Source: Trochalopteron elliotii (lineage: Eukaryota > Chordata > Aves > Passeriformes > Leiothrichidae). From it: a DNA stretch of 64,000 bases. Positions within the stretch are counted from its first letter, which is position 1; each line of letters opens with the position of its first letter. The DNA is taken from the NCBI GenBank assembly GCA_024734555.1, contig JANPWX010000336.1, forward strand, positions 310,001 to 374,000. The letters are read 5' to 3'. The notes under the pieces are model-generated. The model ran no database searches, had not been told where the DNA came from, and saw only the letters and a program-made list of their open reading frames with translations. Below, piece after piece: positions 1-12,479 of the stretch. The position numbers were made by a program, and so were the translations under genes.

Positions 1-713
1 GCCAAATGTTTGGGTTGCACATGCTAAGCTAACAGACTATGGTATTTACAAGGCTTCACTAAACACTTAAATCTATTTTGTGGACAAAAGGGTTTTAAGT
101 TAATTTATTTTGTTGAGAGAATAATTTAAGCAAGTTAGCATTTTGTTGACAGAATTATGATGAAATTCATTTTGTCTAAATAACTGATTGGACAGTTAGA
201 TGAATGCATTTCTCCACTGAATCAAGTATGTGCCAAGACTGTCAAACAGAGTCTCCTCCATGATTTCAAGACAGTTTGTCAACAAAATGAATGCAAAATC
301 CTTTTGTCTACAAAATGAACTTAGGTGTTAATTGTTTGTCCATAAACAGTGCAAAGCCAAATGCTTCTCTGTTGAACACTGATAAAAATGTAGGAGAGGA
401 TGGGGGGTGGGTGTGTGTGTGTGTGTGTGTACAAAAACACACAGAGTTGTGTACCTTGCTTTGTTGCCAGAGTCCAAGTGCCACAAACCAAGTGCCTGGC
501 AGGGGACAGTGTCTGATCCAAGCTGGGCTGTGACAGGGCCGGAGTATCATGCTCATGTGGAGAGCATCACAAGGAATTAACTTGTGTAGAAATGGAAAAC
601 ATGGGGGCTGGAAAGCTGTCAGTGTTGTTTCTAGCAGGAGTTCAAGCCCTCCCACTGTGAGGGCTGATCACAGTTCTACTTGGTATGGGACAAGCACATG
701 TGGGATGCAGGTT
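1..713. other. Unannotated non-coding DNA
   Basis: AT-rich sequence with several TTTTGTTGAC/TTTTGT-like runs in the first 320 bases. I see no supported gene. The short frames here run through the GT microsatellite or lack any recognisable protein character. Confidence 0.6.
411..430. repeat. (GT)10 microsatellite
   Basis: Ten uninterrupted GT units follow a G-rich run, with an imperfect AC-rich tail (ACAAAAACACACAG) just downstream. A dinucleotide tract this long is likely to vary in length between individuals. Confidence 0.95.
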
Positions 714-1080
714 AAATTCCAATCACCAGCTTTTGGAAGAGGGAGCCTGGGAAAGTGGGGTCCCAAACCAAGCGCAGGGTTGGCCTGTGAAGATCCCCAG
801 TGTCATCACAAGCTTTTGCACTGATTGAAGCCATTTTGCTTTGAAAAACTAGAAAAGCCAGATGCAAAAATACCTCTGCAAGGGATGAAAAAATCTAAGG
901 ATTTAACCTGTCCCCTTTAAAGCAGCACAACTAAATACCAAGTGTCCCTGAGTGACAGAGTTGTGTACAGTGTCTCTGACCAGCCCATGTGATCCATCAG
1001 CAGTCCCGTCCAATTAGAAGACATGCCACTTGCCTTTCCTCTTCCCAAAGTGTCCTCACAGTCAGCTGGACAGAGGAAGA
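714..1080. repeat. Unclassified interspersed repeat, copy 1 of 2
   Basis: About 367 bp that reappears in the same orientation at 5,399-5,775 with roughly 85-90% identity by eye. The shared block starts at AAATTCCAATCACC and ends near CAGCTGG(A/G)CAGAGGAA. The flanks do not match between copies, which favours an interspersed repeat over a large segmental duplication. No poly-A tail, LTR signals or target-site duplication could be set. It could be an internal piece of a LINE or of a retroviral element. Short frames on either strand within it do not resemble a known protein. Confidence 0.8.
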
Positions 1081-4000
1081 ATTGTGTTTTTTGGGCCTGA
1101 AGAATTGTGTCACAAATAGCCATGGCAGAAGAGGAGGAGAGGGAAGATGTGCTGCAATGAAAATCATGATAGCTGGAAGCTGAGGCTTAACAAAGCAAGC
1201 ACATTTGTTTTGAGTCCAATGGGGAAACACCTCTAGCAGACCAGGAATTCTTCTGGTTTTCTTGATGATGTAAAGCCCCCTCTCCTTATTTTTAAATTAT
1301 TTTTCATATTTTTGTAAGCACACTGTGATTGTAAGTATTAAGGGCTTGGTTTAGAAGAGAGCATCTGGGGTGTCAAGTCTGAACACCTCTGAGATGGTAG
1401 TAGAAAAAACACTGTGAGCTTTATTCTGAAAATATTTCACTTTTGGAGCAGTCTCTGCTTAACATTAAATATCTGGAAAGGAAGAAGAAAAAAGAAACAT
1501 TCTCATTAAATATGTCAAAGTTGCACAAAATATTTTTTTTTCCTTTTCTCTCTCTTCTTCTGTGCTTTTAAGAGCATTAAAGTCGATCGGGGGTAGGAAA
1601 AATGTGAAATAAAGCTATGAAGAAATATTATAGTGTCACATTGCAAAACAAAAGTTCAGCCCTCTAATATGTTTTTTGTTCATTAAGGAAGAAACAACCA
1701 TCAACTTCCCAAGTTCATTTATGCTGCTCAAAGTACCCCGATTGTCAGCAAAGCCAAAAGAAGAGAAAAGCCACCTGTTTTCAGCTGTGTTTTCTCTAAA
1801 CCAGAGTGTTGGTGTCACAGCCAGAGAGCTGAAATTAAGGAGTGATACAGGTTAACATGTGGTCAGAGTCTTGGAAACTAGGTGCTAATGTATCATTCTC
1901 TGAGCGTCCAGCCTTTGCAGAGAAGTGGCTAAAATTAATTTCAGCAAGACTGCTCTTCAGAGGTGTTTTCTAAAGCAAAAGGTTTAATAAATAAAAATAA
2001 CAAAATAACAAATGTTACAGAAAACAAAAGAGAAGCTGTGCACAGGTGTCCGAGAAACTTCTGACATCCTGCTAAAACACTCCAAAAATCCTTTCACTTT
2101 CTTAGTTCTCCTTCCTAAATACTGAATGTTCTAGGAGGGATAATTTGGCTTGCAGCAAATAGAGAGAGATACAGGGTTTGGAGAACGGTGACAAGGTCCA
2201 ATAGATGTTTTTTTCTTGGCACTGAGCCAATCACTGCCAGCAGGGTATGGAAAAATCTAGGTAAACTTCCTAAAATGTCTAGAGGTGAAGTGAAACTCTT
2301 TCCCTATTTGGAAACACCTGCTGGGGGTGTGGGGAATGCATTCCAGCAAAGGAGAGGTACATTGGGTACAGAGATACGAGGTTAAAGGAATGGAGGCAGT
2401 TTCTCCTAAGGCCATTTCTCATTTACAGGGGCATAATCTTCTCTGTTATCTGCAGGGAAAGTTTATCATGGGAGTGCAATGGGAGACCCCTGTTTTCGTG
2501 TTCTTTTGCAGACTGTGACCCTTGGGAGAATGCAGCTCCACCTGAGGCACAGGTCAGACACAGCACAGGTTGCAGCAGAGCTGGAAGAAGCCTGGCTGAT
2601 AGCAGGGCCTTGCAGCTGATGCTGGACACAGGTTGCAGCTGGCTTCACATCAGGATGTGACAACCCTGGCAGGGGTCACAGGTGCATTGCTCTGTTTTGG
2701 GCATTTTTTACAGTGCCTCCAAGATGTTTCCCTGCTGGCTCTTGCCTTTTGCTTTCTGCTCTGAACAATGGGTCTGCCTGTCTGAGAAGGAGCAACAGTG
2801 GGGTTTTGCAGTTTTATTATGTCATTTATTCCAAGTGTTTTGGTTGAGCACATTGCTGGGTGTCTTTTGAAGAGCCACGATTGCTCTTGCTGCCGAAGGT
2901 AAAGCAAATCCAACGTGTTAAACTCCCTTGTTGCTCAACAGTCACTAATGACTGCAGCATATGTTGCTGCTTCCCAGGCCATGGGGCATTCAGTACATCT
3001 GTTACTCCTCCAGGATCCAAGTCCTGACTCTCAATGCTGGGATCCCTGTGTCCTTAGCTCCAGAGGGACTGTGCTGAGAAACCTAGGGACAATTGGGCTA
3101 CAGCTGGGGACCACAGCATGGTAATCTGTAACACATTAATGATGTAAGTGTCTTGCAGAAGTCCCAACCTGGAAGTAAAAAAGTTGCAGATTGTGGATGC
3201 TGTATTAACATGGGTTCATAAAGCACTCACTAGGGACTGTGTGCATACATTGTCCAGGCAATAAAAACCTGCAGTGTCAGTGCTGAGGGACCTCTCAAAA
3301 TCCAGGACTGTCAAATGGAATTGGTACCTGTAGTGTGAGGTGTCTGTAAATCTGGCCAGTGTGCTCTGAATGTAAAGGCAGGAGACCACGTTTTTCAAAC
3401 AGCCTGGGAAAAACAAACTGAGCAGGAAAGGCTCTAGTCACGTCTGTGTTTCTGATACCTCTTCACTGCTCACCAGCTCCCTTCTTTGCCTACTTCCCAG
3501 CAGATGACATTGCATTTCCATTCTACCCTGAGGTCACATTTGCAGTGTAGGCATTCAAAGTCACACCTATTCATAAAACTGATTTTGCAGCCTAATAACT
3601 ATTCAAGGCCAGTGAGAGGAGAGAGGGTTTTTAATGCAGGCAAAGGCAGGACACTTGGAAATAATAAAAATGTCTGTATTATGTGCTAGAAGAAGGAGAG
3701 AAGGGAGTACTTGCCAATATACTTAAAATGTCATGCCTTATAATGAAACCAAAATTTGAACCATTAGAAAAGCCAAACCCTGGTCTTTGCCTACGTGCAT
3801 TTTCTTTGCTAATGTAATTCCTGAGGCTGGCTGTAGCACAATCATCTCCTAAATGACTTGGCCTACATAACATGTCCCTTTCTAGGGGAAAATGTGTCAT
3901 TTTAGTAGGTTGAGGTGATGCAAGAGGCAGTCTCAGTATGTAAATTATGATCAGCCTCATTTAAAGCCTTAATAACTGAGTGCATGAATGACTAGAGATT

Positions 4001-5398
4001 ATCAGTAAGGTAGGTCTGCAAAGGTCACATGGGATTATTTTTAGTCTAAACTGCAAAATTGGTTTTTGGAAAGGCTATGCAATATTTTGGGAATAAATGG
4101 TTGTAGTTTACTCCACCTATATCAAAAGATGTATGTGGTTTACAGCTTTGTGTGTAGACTGCAATAAAGGATCACCCTCACTTGCATGCAGACCACTGGA
4201 GGTTTCTGCTGCTCAAGGCATTTGTTCCTCTTTCGTCCAAAAGAATCCCAAACGAATGGAGCTGTCATTGTAATCTGACAGGTAGCTAGCATATAAAGGA
4301 GGGAAGATACATAACTCAAAGAAGCACTTGTTTGGAGCTTTTTCATTAGTCACATGCAGGAAATCATTCAGAGGGCAGTGGGGCTCCTGTAATTTAAATG
4401 AAAACAAAATATATGTTTTCTTCATAGCTTGTGCAGGTGACTGAACAGATGTACAGGATTTGTAGATAGTCTGTAACCTAGAGAGAGGGCAGCCAGCTTG
4501 AGAGGTCATGTGGATGGGCTATCCCAGGTCCTAGGGACAGACTGGGATTCAGAGCTTGGCTGTCCTTCTCCCATGGCCGCAGAGCCAAATCCTCACCAAC
4601 CTGCTGGGATCCTCCTGCACATCCAGGATTCTGGGCTGTGCTTGTTCCTTTTGCTCAGTCTCAGTCATCTCCTGGTCTCCTTGTACTTTAGTGTCCCCCT
4701 TGACTGGAGCTCCATGGCTGGTATTAAACATTCATGGTACCCATCAAGCAGATGAGTTCCACCACCAGATCCTGCCTCTGAAAGGAACAAGCAGAGGTAC
4801 AGATTTGGCAACAGAGGTACCAAAGATGCATCACATTAAATTCTTACTAAAACACATTGCTTTTACAAGCTCACCTTTAGCCTGAGTGAGGCCCCAGAGT
4901 ATGCATTTGGGGAACAGATTTCACTCATAGTGACCAAAGACAAACCACACCTTTGTTTTTTTGGAAAAGAAATCTCAATAATGTAATCTAGAGAGGCAGC
5001 AGTATTATCTTTCTTCTATTTTTATAGCCAAAGAAGAAAGCATAAGAATGATGCTTACAAATAATAGGGTTGACTCATAGGGGCTGACTGTACATGACTC
5101 ATAAGATGTGTGATTATTCTGGAGACTTGAAGGACACTCCAGAGACTTGAAGTGCACATACATGCACCGAGACATGGGCTTGGGGGTGTTATTTTTCATA
5201 CCTGGAAGAAGAATGCTTGCTGTCTGTGTTGAGATGTGCATTGCCATTGTATATGTGATTTATGAGACTGAGCATCCTTTCCAAAACATTCCTGGTCTCT
5301 GAGGAAATCTGGCATTAACCAGGCTTTCCACATGCTTTGCTTTAGCTGGCAAGGCTACGGCCAACAGCTGGTACAGTGGAGGTTGTAACTTTCTAAAG
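1081..5398. other. Unannotated non-coding DNA between repeat copies
   Basis: No gene, RNA or complete mobile element could be supported. There are AT-rich stretches around 1,280-1,560 and 1,980-2,040, and several short frames without conserved features. At 5,120-5,155 a short motif (GAGACTTGAA) occurs twice in tandem. The block is consistent with intron or intergenic sequence. Confidence 0.55.
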
Positions 5399-5775
5399 AA
5401 ATTCCAATCACCAGCTTTTGGAAGAGGGAGCCTGGGAAGGTGGGGTCCCAAACCAAGCACAGGGTTGGCCTGTGAAGATCCCCAGTGTCATCACAGGATT
5501 TTGCACTAATTGAAGACATTTTGCCTTCAAAAACTAGAAAAGCCAGATGTAAAAATACCCGATGCAAGGGATGGAAAATCTAAGGATTTAACCTGTCCCC
5601 TCAAAGCAGCACAATTGAGCACTGAGTGTCCCTGAGTGACAGAGATGTGTGCTTTCACTGCTACAGCCTCTCTGACCAGCCCATGTGATCCATCAGCAGT
5701 CCTGTTCAATTAGAAGAGATGCCACTTGCCTTTCCTTTTCCCAAAGTGTCCTCACAGTCAGCTGGGCAGAGGAAT
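5399..5775. repeat. Unclassified interspersed repeat, copy 2 of 2
   Basis: Direct-orientation partner of 714-1,080. Differences are scattered substitutions plus a short extra segment after GAGATGTGTG (about 5,650-5,666) that copy 1 lacks. The end of similarity is abrupt on both sides. The element family was not recognised. Confidence 0.8.
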
Positions 5776-7230
5776 AACCTCATACTCCCCCTGGAGCAAG
5801 GCTTGGGGTCACTGCTGGGCAGTGCCTTGTTCCTGGCCAGGGGAGCTTCACTGGTTGCCCTGCCAGTCTTTTGCAGCTCTGCTTTTCCATGTGCTGGCAA
5901 GGAAATGCAGAGTGCTGGAATCATGAATGAACCTGCTTGAATGGGGCTAGAAGCTATCAAGGAGCTTCCCCTGTATCTCTATTGTTCTTCTGAATGACAA
6001 AATTACTTTTTCCTCAAAATGAAGAAAAGTCTTGGGATTGCACCTGCCAGTATTATTTTCCACTATTGTGATATATAGTAGCATTTTGTCAAATTAGTGT
6101 GCAACTTGGAGAATATAAAGAACAGCTCACCATAAAAGGGGGTGGCACCATATCTGAGTTGCAGAAACCACTTAGTCCAGAGGGAAAGACCTCTCTTTCC
6201 AGTTTTCTGGCCTCCTTTATTTGGTTGAAAATAGCAGAAACTGTAAATTTTCTTGATATGCATCCAGGTCCTTACTACCCTTGAACTCTCTGCTGTGCTC
6301 CAGTTACTGAAGTACTTGCAAAGACTAAAGTAAAGAACATCTTTGGCATACTTTTTAGCTAAAACTGATTATTTTGTTGTGCCTTTTGTGCTATACATGA
6401 CTGTATCTGTGGGGACACCTTCTGAGAAATCCCAGCAGCTTCACAGCTGCTAGAAGGAGAAGACATCCTTCACACTTCAGTCATGTGGGGTGGAGGGGAA
6501 ATGCCAGCATAGCTAGGCTGCTCTGTTGGACTACATTCCAAGTGAGGGTTTTTTCCCAGATGATATGCTCACGTTGGGCTGTGCACGTGCTCAGGTGGGA
6601 TAGGGACATTCAGCCTTTTCCTGCATCACCAAAATCAGGGGTTGGAAGATTCTGTTGGGAAACTTGCACCCTGTAACAGCCTGAACATGCCCAACCTGCT
6701 GGAAGTGGGTCTAAGCATACTGTGGGTATGTGTTCAGGATCACCTCTTCTCTCTGTGCTCTGCCTGCAATTGTTTATCAAAGGGAATGTGAAGAGGCTGT
6801 CCCAAAATGATGCTGGGCTATAAATAATGCCTTTTATGTGCCCCCTAGGAGCCATTCAGTGACTGAGCACAGACAGCTGCTGACAGAAGGCTGAATTGTT
6901 CAACAACAGCAGACACTGGGATTAAGTGTGAATTTTGGAAATTGCCTCATAACTTGCACAGGAACGTTAACATGTGACATCAAAGACTATTGGTACTGTC
7001 AGGCATGCATTCTCACAGTGAGCTTGCTTTGGGCAGGATTTGCCTCCTGGAGGAAATAAGAACAGAGGTATGTGTAAATCTTTCCAAATTCATAGCTTGC
7101 TTTAGAGATATGGTTTGTCATTGCCCTTTATGGCATGCAGCCTTTCTCCCAATTTTAGCAGAGAATCATTCAACAGTGTTTTTGGTCAGTGGGGCACATA
7201 ACATCTTCAGAGAGTATTGTAAAGAATAAG
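5776..7230. other. Unannotated non-coding DNA
   Basis: Nothing beyond short chance frames. The sequence immediately before the LTR ends with GTGT, which is the left half of that element's target-site duplication. Confidence 0.55.
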
Positions 7231-7234
7231 GTGT

Positions 7235-8047
7235 TGTCCTGGTTTAGGGCAAATTTGTGAGAGAACCCCTGAATGGGGTCCCTCTGGGAAGCAAACCCAA
7301 ATGGCCCCTACCCCAGAACTTCCTCAGAGAAAATTGGAAAAAACCTATTTATTTAACAAAGTGCCCACAAGCATAAAGAATGAATAATATAAAACAATAA
7401 AACCTTTCATTGTTCTGAAGTGAGATGGTAAATTCAGAAAATCCTTGCTGTGAGTAGTTCTGTCTCTTATCAGTCCCTCTGGAGGTCTAGGCCCCAGTGG
7501 GCTGCAGGTGTGAGCTCCCAGTGCTCCTCTGGGTTTTTCAGTCCAGAGCAGGTTTAAACAGTCTCCAAAAAAAGAAAAACTGCCCAGAGAGCTTCTGTGC
7601 CTCAGCTAGCTAAACTAAGAGCAAAGCAGGTCTCTGTGCCACAGTCTGTCCATGCCTCAGACAAGCACAGTGCAGGAGCAGGAATGCAGAGGAGTGAATG
7701 CTGTTTTCAAAACAAATTCCACTCTGCTTCTTTTTCTTCCTTCACCCTCTGAACTGGTCTCACAGTAGTGATTCTCCCTCTCTAGGATCCTGCTTCATGA
7801 AGCTCTGCTTCATGCTCCTCAAGGTTGCTCCTCCATGATAATCCTCCCTCATCAGCTATCCCCTTCTTTTATCTCTCTCATCCTTATTGGATAGAGCTGT
7901 AACTCATCAGGGGTAAGGTTGTGTTGGGTAATTAACACAGCTTTTATTTATCAGGGGTTACTCAGTCTTAAAGGTACAGAACATAACATACAGCATGAAC
8001 AGAACAGACAACTGGGGATACAAGCATCAAAAAGTCACCCCAGGACA
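7235..8047 (-). mobile_element. Complete solo LTR of an endogenous retrovirus (813 bp) with 4-bp TSD
   Basis: The element is bounded by inverted termini TGTCCTGG at 7,235 and CCAGGACA ending at 8,047. It is flanked on both sides by GTGT (7,231-7,234 and 8,048-8,051), a 4-bp target-site duplication typical of class I (ERV1-like) elements. Read on the minus strand it has a TATA-like GATAAAAGA (7,865-7,873) and a polyadenylation signal AATAAA in the 7,345-7,353 region. The start TGTCCTGGGGTGAC is familiar to me from passerine LTRs. No internal retroviral genes lie beside it, so it is most likely a recombined solo LTR. Its promoter-proximal part (7,813-7,963) is shared with the LTR at 49.9-50.5 kb. 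The family name is not assigned. Confidence 0.9.
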
Positions 8048-8051
8048 GTGT

Positions 8052-10628
8052 CTTCTGAAAACCTTCATGTGGTAAATTAACCCTTTTGGCCACATGCAAG
8101 TCTACTACCAGACTTATCCAACAACTACTTATCATATGCAGAAACCTGTGCTGAGGCTGGGAGTTTCCCAGCACCACAAAGCTTAGTACACTCACCTACA
8201 TTTGCCACCTTTAGCTGTAGATGAATTATGTCCCTACATGTGCTTGTGTTAGACACAGAAAGTAGCTTTTCATGATGACTGTGGTTTGGAACATGTGACA
8301 AATACTAGATCCACATATTAAAAAGTGCAGCACTCCAGCAGCTTGGTGGTTGGAGAGTGGGGTTACTGAATCATTCCTCCTTGTACCAAGATCAATAAGC
8401 AAGGTCTGTATTAGCAGTGGAACACAAACTTGGCAGCAGAACCAGAATCTTGGCAGAAGTTAGAAAAAAACAAATCAGAGTGAATCCACAAATTTCTTTT
8501 CAGGAAAGGAGTAATTTTAATTGTGCCTGAACATGTAATTGGGCACATACAGTGGGGAAAAAGCAAACTGTTTTGTTCTGGTCACACTGGCAAATGGTGA
8601 GGGTGTATCTCAGCATGGTTCCTTCCTGGCCATTGCAGACAAATATTTTTTTCTGTAGCGTTTAAGACAAAAAGCAGGGTTTTTCCTGCTCCGTTTGAGA
8701 GGCACTGCAATAGCTCTGGGAGATGTGAGTTGCACAATGGCTTTCCTGATGTTTATCTGCTATTTTCCCTGACTCAATTCCAGTCCAATTTTCGGCATTA
8801 GAATTGACTAAAGTGGGGAAAGAAGGTTTTTATTTTAGGGACTTTGTTGAAAATCCATAGAAATCCACCCCCTTTTTAAGGGAGAGATGTGTAATTAGCA
8901 GCATCAGAGGTTTTGATGAACAGCTTCATTGGAAGGATTAAATGAGGTGTTCCACTAACTGGTAACCGATGATGGAAACTTCTTCCCCTCTTTCCTCCCT
9001 CTTGACTGGAGGACTTTACTCTGGCAGATGCTTGACTTTGGGATTTTTTTCTGTGTTTGAGTGTGGTTGAAGAGCTTAGAAGTCAGAAATATCAGTATCA
9101 TGTTCACTGAGGTGCAGTCTATTGTCACTTTACAAGCCACAGACACAGAGAGAATAGCGAGGAATAAGCTACACAGGCTGAGGTAGGCTGAAGTTTTGTT
9201 GCATTTCTTCGAGGATTGAGAGAAAAAGAATACTGCTTAGGAGTTTCAGAGATGAGTGCTTAGTGTTTTGGGAATGAAATCTCATTTCAGTGTCCCAAAT
9301 TAATACCTGATAGTTGCAGGAGGAGGGATTAGCTGTTACCCCAAAATATCCTCCCAAATCATTAGTTTGACCAGTTTTCTAACTGAAATGGTAATCCAAT
9401 TTTCCTGGTTGTGTGGTAGGTTTGAAATCAGCTACCTCCTCCTTACTGGTCCAGTGAATGTAATTAAGCAGAAGATGATACTGCAATGTGTCAGTCATCA
9501 TGTGCAAAACAAGAACATCAGGACAGGAATGGTTGCAATGGATACTAAAAATACAGCTCTTCTGAATGGTTTGCCTCAGCCTCAGATCCCTGTTTCCCTG
9601 GATCATCTGCTGGACTGTGGTTGTTGTGTCTCAGCCATTATTCCCCTCTCTAAGTTCCCACTGAAAGCACATCATCCTTTGCTGCTTCTTTTGTTTGTAG
9701 TATGCCATTATAATCCATAGTCCCTAGATGGTCTTCTCTTTCTGAAGGACAAATACTTTTTGAGATTGTGTGAAGCTGGAAAGCAGAGGCACACATATCC
9801 TTGTGGGTCTTTTAGACCACAGAGAAATGGTTATACTCTTGTAAGCAGGACTTCAAGGGCAGTCCTTTCCTCTCATTGCTTAAGAGCTCTCAGTGGTTTC
9901 ACCCTGTAGCAAGTCATGAATCTACCATCTACACACAATTCATACACATACAATTGGGTGTATGAAGTCATGCACGCCTGTATTTATGTAAGTAACAAAA
10001 TATATTTGAATCATGTTTTCCTTTCTATTAAGTGGCTATGTCTCTATATAATGGTGTGTTTACTGTGTTTGCATAAATGAGCCCTAATAACACCAGATGG
10101 AAAGGGAGGTGAAATTTGGATAGAAGCTTAGTGGGAAAGCTGCAAGTGGTATAAGTACAAGAGGAGGAGAGGTGGCTCTGAAGGCCTTGTTAGATGTGCC
10201 TGCTTCAGTCACAAGTGTGCTTTATCAGCACATCGGCAGGACATGTGAGAAGAAAAATAAGATATCAGGGAAAAAGAAAATTATTGAAATGGGATCAGAT
10301 TGCACCGTGAGGGGAGGGTGCAGAGCCATCCCCCTGGAGAAAATCTCCCTGTATGAAGTGACCTCTTAGTCCCACAGTTGATTCCCAAGGCTCCTGCCTT
10401 CGCTTGCAGAACAAGTTAAACAGCTTTGATCCTGTGCAGGGCTTGACACTGTAAGAGGGGATCAGGGCTGCTGTAAACTCATTAGGGACTTGGCTCCTGC
10501 CTTTTCTGAAGGGTACAGATAAAGACAGTAAGAAAAAGCCTTGCAATGAGGGAGAGGAATGATTAGGCTGTTGCTTAGGCAGCAGTGTAGCCTGGGAAGC
10601 TGTAGGTGCCAGGGAATATGTTGGGGAG
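8052..10628. other. Unannotated non-coding DNA
   Basis: No supported gene or complete mobile element. A 117-codon frame at 9,367-9,720 has no recognisable domain, signal or codon bias. The composition is similar to the surrounding AT-leaning DNA. Confidence 0.55.
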
Positions 10629-10745
10629 TAGCTATGGAGCGAGGAGGAGGATCACTGCCTGCTGCCCTGTGCAGAAAGCTACTGCACCTTTCATAGCTCT
10701 TCTCCCTCCTTTGACACCAAAATTTAAGGACTATGTTTTCCCATT
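10629..10745. repeat. Unclassified repeat, copy 1 of 2
   Basis: About 117 bp that matches 12,359-12,476 in the same orientation. Both contain a GGAGGAGGATCACTGCCTGC core followed by GCCCTGTG and, about 50 bases later, TTTGACACCAA(A/G)ATTTAAGGAC. The similarity is patchy in the middle. The copies flank the pentanucleotide array. The family is not recognised. Confidence 0.75.
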
Positions 10746-11339
10746 GTAAAGCTACACAACTGTCCTTGTGTCAGGAAAAATTGCATTTACAAGGTATGAA
10801 TATTAAGCTCTGGGAGATCTTACGTGTAAGGAAGCTGTTTTCTTGTTTTCATTGCAAAATGAGACAGCCACAGCTAGGTGACAAAACCTGTGAGCAAAAA
10901 TAGCTTTGGTATTTATCCAGGATATGAAGAACACTGTGAACAACTGTGTGTGGATTACAACAGATGTGTCAGATACTATTTTCTTTACCTCGGTTTCCTG
11001 GAAATTGCAAGGCTGTATTTAATTGCTGATAATTTTTTCACTCTTTAATTGCTTGGGTTCATCTTCTGTACAAACACAGCTGTAAGGCTGACATTGTAAA
11101 ATTGCTACTATTTTAGCCAAGCCTCTTCACCTGTTTTTAAAAACAAGGAATGGAGAATGCTGCTTTGATCTGTAGGTACTAAAAACTCTGAAAACCTCTT
11201 CCTCGGGTGTTTGAGCAGTAGTGGCTGCTGCATTTAACACATGGCTTTCTGCTCTGCCAGGTTAGACTAAGACTGACAAGGTGTTTGAGGAAAAAGATCT
11301 GTTCATGATGGAGAGACCTCTAGATTTTATGATGGAAAA

Positions 11340-11737
11340 NNNNNNNNNNNNNNNNNNNNNNNNNNNNNNNNNNNNNNNNNNNNNNNNNNNNNNNNNNNNN
11401 NNNNNNNNNNNNNNNNNNNNNNNNNNNNNNNNNNNNNNNNNNNNNNNNNNNNNNNNNNNNNNNNNNNNNNNNNNNNNNNNNNNNNNNNNNNNNNNNNNNN
11501 NNNNNNNNNNNNNNNNNNNNNNNNNNNNNNNNNNNNNNNNNNNNNNNNNNNNNNNNNNNNNNNNNNNNNNNNNNNNNNNNNNNNNNNNNNNNNNNNNNNN
11601 NNNNNNNNNNNNNNNNNNNNNNNNNNNNNNNNNNNNNNNNNNNNNNNNNNNNNNNNNNNNNNNNNNNNNNNNNNNNNNNNNNNNNNNNNNNNNNNNNNNN
11701 NNNNNNNNNNNNNNNNNNNNNNNNNNNNNNNNNNNNN
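11340..11737. other. Assembly gap (398 N)
   Basis: A run of undetermined bases directly abutting the left edge of the pentanucleotide array. The true length is unknown. The gap very probably hides more of the same tandem repeat, since such arrays commonly break assemblies. Any reading frame drawn across it is meaningless. Confidence 0.99.
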
Positions 11738-11973
11738 ATCCTATCCCATCCTATCCCATCCTATCCCATCCTATCCCATCCTATCCTATCCTATCCTATC
11801 CTATCCTATCCTATCCTATCCTATCCTATCCTATCCTATCCTATCCTATATCCTATCCTATCCTATCCTATATCCTATCCTATATCCTATCCTATATCCT
11901 ATCCTATATCCTATCCTATATCCTATCCTATCCTATATCCTATCCTGTCCTATCCTATCCTATATCCTATCCT
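11738..11973. repeat. (ATCCT)n pentanucleotide satellite with ATCCC and TATATCC variants
   Basis: At least 236 bp of tandem pentamers. The left part mixes ATCCT and ATCCC units, the middle is a pure run, and from about 11,850 a 7-base TATATCC variant alternates with the 5-mer to make a 12-bp higher-order unit repeated several times. A single GTCC substitution lies near the right end. The left edge is lost in the assembly gap. Confidence 0.97.
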
Positions 11974-12358
11974 CTAGCAATGTCTGATGGGTCCAAGTTT
12001 GAGATCACTGCAGCTTTCTGCTTACACTTTTACTACCGTGTGAGTTTGCATTTATTTGTGCATCCTCCTGTTTGCACAGGCTTCAGAAAGATGGCCAGAT
12101 TCTGTCTTCTTGTTTCTATTTGTTATCTATTTGCTTGTTAACACTGATTGACCTTTCTGTCACCCCTGTGCTGTGTCCCAAGTGCCACATGCCTGCACTG
12201 GGATGAATTTAGGATTTCCTGTTCCATGAGCCCAGCTGATGTCTGGTTATTCCAGATCAGCTGGTTGAATTGAGCACTGGCCTCCCCATTTCTGAATCTG
12301 GAAACCCTCCTTAAAGCAGGAATATGCAAATCACAATCCAGGGCATATAATTGAGAAG

Positions 12359-12476
12359 TTGCTATGGAGAGAGGAGGAGGATCACTGCCTGCTGCCCTGT
12401 GAGGAGAGGTACTTTCCCCTCTTGTAGCTCCTCTCCTTTCTTTGACACCAAGATTTAAGGACACTTTGTTTCCCCT
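12359..12476. repeat. Unclassified repeat, copy 2 of 2
   Basis: Partner of 10,629-10,745, in direct orientation and 1,730 bp away. A 156-codon minus-strand frame (12,138-12,608) overlaps it, but the frame has no recognisable domain and is probably chance. Confidence 0.75.
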
Positions 12477-12479
12477 GGC

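Noticed and set aside
714..5775. Reading the 370-bp repeat pair as the two LTRs of one provirus
   Set aside because: They lack TG..CA inverted ends, a polyadenylation signal at the right place and target-site duplications, and no retroviral coding sequence lies between them.
11281..12141. 286-codon frame on the plus strand
   Set aside because: It is drawn across 398 undetermined bases and then through the pentamer array. The real sequence is only a few codons at each end.
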